Shown here piece after piece: positions 59,989 through 64,000 of a stretch of DNA of 64,000 nucleotides; within the stretch, counting starts at the first letter, position 1; each line of letters opens with the position of its first letter. Position numbers and translations under genes: made by a program. A model generated the notes under the pieces. It worked only from the letters and a program-made list of their open reading frames with translations, ran no database searches and was not told where the DNA came from. The stretch is from positions 186,001 through 250,000 of the forward strand of contig CAXKVV010000114.1 of the NCBI GenBank assembly GCA_964058805.1, given 5' to 3'. The DNA comes from Schoenoplectus triqueter (taxonomy: Eukaryota > Streptophyta > Magnoliopsida > Poales > Cyperaceae).

Positions 59989-60299
59989 TAGCCATAATTC
60001 ATCGAACTCATTTCATCCAAATCTATCTAACTCTCTCACTCTTAACTGTCACTCACAGTCACTCGTACTCATATTCTACTATATTGATTTCTCAGCCTCT
60101 CACTTTTAATTTAATTTTCAAATTTGGTAGTCTTTTATTAGAGGTACAAATTCTTACTGATTTTCATGTATTTTCTGAAATTAATTAATTAACTTTTTTT
60201 TTCCTATACAAGTTGTTTTTTTTCAAAATTCACCAGTCAAATACTCAAAATCAAAATATCCTTTGTGTTTATATATTTTTTGTTTTTCTACCAATCAAT

Positions 60300-61384
60300 C
60301 AAATGGATCCAAACCCTAACATGAAACAAGTAGGACTCCTCAGGGCCAACAATACCGACTGTTTCATTTCGAGTGGGAAGCAATCGAGCAACTGGTTCCA
60401 TTTTTAGAAATTTTCTACACCGCAATCGTGAGACTTTTCGCATCTTACACACCGATAGCAAGCTCTCTATTAGAGGAACTTGTAACTATTTCTGATTGGT
60501 ACATCACCCAACTGATGACTTTGCCTGAAGATTCTGTTTTGAGGCACTCACTACAACCAATTAAGGCAAAATTTCTAAAGTATTGGAGTGACATACCTGC
60601 AGTGAGCATAATTGCCACTTGCCTTGATCCCAGGTTAGTACTTAGTAACATATTCTAAATTATAATTTTTTTCTAAAAACATTATTTGCATTAATTTATG
60701 GACTAATTATAATTTATCAAATAGGTGGAAATTAGCAACTATGCTCATTTTCTCAAGACAATTAGAAGAAAATATGGGATTAGCCGAAGAGAATGTTTAT
60801 GATGAAGTAGAGAATCTGTTTGAAAGTGTATATAGAATATACGAGCAGCGTCACTCTCAAGTAGATTATAAATTTATAATTATTTTTTTCATTTTAATTT
60901 ACAATAACTTCAAACTAAATTAATTATTTATATGAATCAGACTAGAGTGGTATCGAATGCACCAACACCATCAAATCCTTCATCAAGAGGAAGGAGTACC
61001 ATTTCTCATCTTAAGAATATTATCAGCAAAACCAATGACGCACTTCCACCGTCAACTCCAACAACGACTAGTACAGAGATACAACTCTACAAATCATCAG
61101 TCGCAAACCATACCAACATAAACCTTGATGATGAAAATTTCCGCATTCTACAATACTGACACCAAGTCTAGGGTGTGTTTCCCATTTTATCATCCATGGC
61201 TCTCGATATTTTTGCCATTCCTGTTTTCACAGTAGCTTCTGAATCTTGTTTTAGTGCAGCCAATAGGGTTCTAACTGACAAAAGAATGAGGTTGGGTCCA
61301 GACGTATTTGAGGCACTAGTTTTACTAAAGGATTGGTACAATGCAAAAAAGGCTTCAAGACAAGTCTTGGATGCATGCAATTGA
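60300..61384 (+). pseudogene. hAT transposase C-terminal half, broken
   Basis: Fragments: 60428-60658 (FASYTPIASSLLEELVTISD, then AKFLKYWSDIPAVSIIATCLDP), 60741-60890 (LEENMGLAEENVYDEVENLF), a spacer 60932-61159, and the dimerisation domain 61175-61384 (FPILSSMALDIFAIPVFTVA, then SESCFSAANRVLTDKRMRLG). The BED finger and the first part of the catalytic domain are missing. Some breaks (near 60650-60725) look like intron borders (AGGTTAGTA…AAATAG), others are stops. Confidence 0.88.
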
Positions 61385-62246
61385 CACTGAACAATCAAGT
61401 GCTAATCCAGATATACCAGATGGTCCAGATCCATAGCCAAGCCAGCAAGATCCATATGTCTCCAATCCGTACATGTACAACTACGAAGAATATAGATACA
61501 CAATGTACAATCAACAATACTATTTCTAAGGACTAAGGTATAATTTTCATTTCAATTTTAATATTTCAATTTATTTTTTTCAAACTATACTAATAAATTT
61601 TTAAGTTTTTAACTTTGCCTATGTTTCTAACATAGCCGGTCCCAAACCTGAAAAAAAAAGAGAGAAAACTTATAAATGTAAACATAAACTTTGAATATTT
61701 ACCATATTTTAAGAAATACATATGGTAATTTTCCTTTTCTTTTGCATTTCTCCATTTTTATAAATTATTTCTGAATTTTGAAAAATAAATATATTATAGT
61801 ATAGTATGTAAAATAGATATGCATTTTTCTGTTTCTTCCATTAATTTTTTTTTTGTAATTTTCTCTCATTTTTGGCATTATTTATTTTTTTTTAATTTTG
61901 TCCAAAGTTTTGAAAAAAACTGAAAAATATAGTATTATAGTATATAAAAAGTTAGAATTTTTTTCGTATTTTTCTTTTTAGATTTTTTTAATTTTTTGTT
62001 TTTTTAATTTTCGACACGGTTAACACGAATAAGACACGCTGTGCCGAATCAACATGACACGAACGAACACGGTACGATTAAGTACATATACGATTATATA
62101 CAATACGATTAGACACAGAGTGCCTTAACCGTACCGTTCCGGTCATTTTTAACTTTTGACACAACATAATACGACACGATAAAAATAAAAAATAATATCC
62201 ATGCCGTGCCAAACCGTATTTGACACGGCACAATTTGAGAACACTA

Positions 62247-62396
62247 AGATAAAAATGATTTCGATTAGGTTGCATATTATTTGTTCTCATATCGAGTTGA
62301 ACCAGATCAAATTCAGAATCGAATTAATTCAGTTTAATTTTAAAAAAAATCGAATCAGATTCGGATCAAGACGGAAAAAACAAATTCCTACCTCTA
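62247..62396. repeat. Dispersed repeat family D, copy 2, truncated by hAT 2
   Basis: It starts exactly at the hAT 2 right border and matches the interior of 30183-30400. It ends with AAATTCCTACCTCTA, the presumed terminus. Its left part is missing. Confidence 0.55.
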
Positions 62397-62877
62397 GTCT
62401 CAAATAACAAGACGATGAATAAAATAAGGTGGCAAGATACTAGAAATTGCAACACGGCCCTTGAAATTTGCTGTCGCTGGTCAAGCGATAGGTGGTCACC
62501 GATTAAATGCTTAATAAATGACATATAATGTCAAATTGCTCAACCATCAACTCTTTTTTTGTTGTCAAATTGTACACATTTTGATATCTTAATTTAAAAT
62601 AAAAACATAAATATTTTTTTTTTCTTTTCCACGCTTGATCAACGTGAATAAAATCCATCTCTTATATTATATGCTTTTTTTTTGAAATATAACAGAATCC
62701 ATCTCTTACATTACCTTTTTTTAGGAAAAAAAACAGTTAATGTAAGAGATGGATTTTGTTACATTAATTATTATGTATCGGCTTTTTTTCTTTTTGAATA
62801 AGCTCTTAGACTATACTCACACATACAACTCAACTCATACATCCTATACTTTGACAAGCGGGATTTGATCTTCAGAC
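62397..62877. other. Spacer with a hairpin near 62690-62760
   Basis: AATCCATCTCTTACATTA and its inverse TAATGTAAGAGATGGATT lie about 30 bases apart. An extra direct copy of CCATCTCTTA lies just upstream (about 62656). No gene. Confidence 0.55.
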
Positions 62878-64000
62878 ATCCCCATAGTTGCTTTGAGTTT
62901 TATAATAGAGAACGCTACATGATACTAAAAAAATAGTCTTTATTGGCACACAATGGTCGCTTATGTAGATATGTAGCTATATAAGACATATTATTCATCC
63001 CAGCTCTACCTCTACGTTTGTATACTAATACGGTATGGTCTAAAAGTCTAGACCATATGTAAGAACTGGAGTTTTAGAGTGTTTAGAGTGGTGTTAGTTG
63101 TTTGCAAGAGTTATTTTATTCTATAAAGCTCTGTGTGAAAATAATGATTTCTATTTAAGTCCTTGACATGATCTTATATAAGGGAGAAATCATAAAGAGA
63201 GCTTATAAACGTGAGTTAATGAGACTTTAAAAGTAAAATCATGACATTAAGTGTGTATAATCATATCTTCAGCTATACATAACGGCTACATGATATGACA
63301 AATTCATGAGTGTTGAGTAGTTCTCGAGTTCAAAATGTCTAATTCGAGAATTATTGAAGATGAATATTGGATAAAGTAAGATTTATAGGGCATAATGAAT
63401 TAGCATATTAGGGCTAAATATTCAGTTATAATTAATACGTTAATTGAGTTTTTGAAAACACAACCTTATTAGATTGTATGTAATAATGTTTGAAATAGTA
63501 GCCGTTTAGAATGATGAAAATATAGGAACAATAGTTATTTCAAATTTTCAATCCTCACTTGAACAACAAAAATAACTACTCTCATTATTATAGAATAACA
63601 AATTTACATTTAAATTATCATTTATTTTTTTAATTCTCAAAATATAGTGATACTTTCTAGAGAAATTTGCAATGGAACAAAATAATTTCGGACCGTTTAG
63701 TTTGGAGTATTAAATATTTTTTTATAAGAAAGATGATAGTCAAGTCATCAAATTTTATAAATGTCTAAAAAAGACATTTATCCGAGTTTCGAATTTGTGA
63801 TCTCCCATACTGAAGGCATTGTATTTGTCACTAGACAAAAGATGGTTCTCGAATATTAAATAGTTAAGATAATTTCTTTGATGTGATTAAAAGAAAAATA
63901 TTGATGAGAAAAAACCATTATGATTAATAAATTAACGATAACAACCTCTCTGATCCATAAGGTAACTCCCTATCTGATCCATATGAAAATTAGCCTAAAT
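62878..64000. repeat. 1.1-kb dispersed repeat, copy 2 (cut by window end)
   Basis: Same orientation and full-length similarity to 33383-34522. The right border cannot be seen. Confidence 0.9.

Larger units (their letters stand above)
58555..62246 (+). mobile_element. Second hAT transposon, no matching target duplication
   Basis: The left end TAGTGTTCTCAAAACGTGCC and the right end GGCACAATTTGAGAACACTA are inverted repeats. The subterminal zones are dense in ACACGRYACGRTT-like words (58590-58840 and 62010-62240). A TATAAATA at 59981 and a CT-rich leader precede the transposase relic. CGGTCCCAAACC in the 3' region (about 61637) is shared with the first hAT (about 27841). The flanking 8-mers ACGGTAGG and AGATAAAA do not match. 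MITE A copy 3 is nested inside. Confidence 0.88.

Noticed and set aside
33383..64000. The two 1.1-kb direct repeats as LTR pair of one giant element
   Set aside because: They are about 29.5 kb apart with several unrelated elements and the UGT gene between, and no primer-binding site or polypurine tract adjoins them.
1..64000. tRNA and rRNA genes
   Set aside because: No T-loop/B-box plus acceptor-stem combinations or rRNA-like blocks were noticed by eye. A tRNAscan/Infernal run would be decisive.

Overview
This is nuclear DNA of a flowering plant. The evidence is GT-AG split genes with short AT-rich introns, plant-specific families (a four-ACT-domain ACR protein, a UGT78-type glycosyltransferase, a plant mobile domain transposon) and dense plant transposons (hAT, MULE, CACTA, PIF/Harbinger-like, Helitron, Copia, LINE). 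The very AT-rich background and the genes' ordinary codon composition argue against a grass. I cannot name the species.

Genes. (1) 1-2624, minus: 5' part of a cytosolic enolase gene. Twelve exons are visible and the C-terminal ~165 residues lie off the left edge. (2) 3414-3779, plus: a small membrane-anchored acidic protein, arranged head-to-head with enolase. (3) 16686-18354, minus: an intact four-exon ACR-family (ACT domain repeat) gene of 444 aa. (4) 48371-54031, plus: a two-exon UGT78-type (flavonoid 3-O-glycosyltransferase-like) gene of 449 aa, whose 4.3-kb intron hosts a transposon. Gene relics: a PPR-like fragment (about 5590-5930) and the 3' end of a cytosolic sulfotransferase with one frameshift (43310-43633).

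Everything else is intergenic DNA built from mobile elements. The best delimited are an hAT element with a perfect 8-bp target duplication (24018-28560), a second hAT without one (58555-62246), a MULE with plant mobile domain code and a 9-bp duplication inside the UGT intron (49188-51664), a MULE-type MITE with a 9-bp duplication (13461-13843), a Helitron (34762-35224), two non-autonomous hATs (44140-45190, 56725-57236), a CACTA-like element (31754-33302), and two inverted ~1.4-kb PIF/Harbinger-like elements filled with ATT/ATG microsatellite (7504-8906, 36159-37519). There is also a 5'-truncated Copia retrotransposon (39003 to about 43250) and a LINE fragment (37935 to about 38470). At least three hairpin MITE families sit against (TA)n tracts. 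A 1.1-kb dispersed repeat occurs at 33383-34522 and again at 62878-64000, where it is cut by the window end.

The genes do not form one pathway: enolase is glycolytic, ACR proteins are putative amino-acid sensors, and UGT78 enzymes glycosylate flavonoids. I see no clear previously undescribed coding system. The most notable points are the MITE-(TA)n association, the large microsatellite-bearing transposons with an inherited internal duplication, the MULE lodged in the UGT intron, and the Asn-to-His change in the UGT sugar-donor motif.
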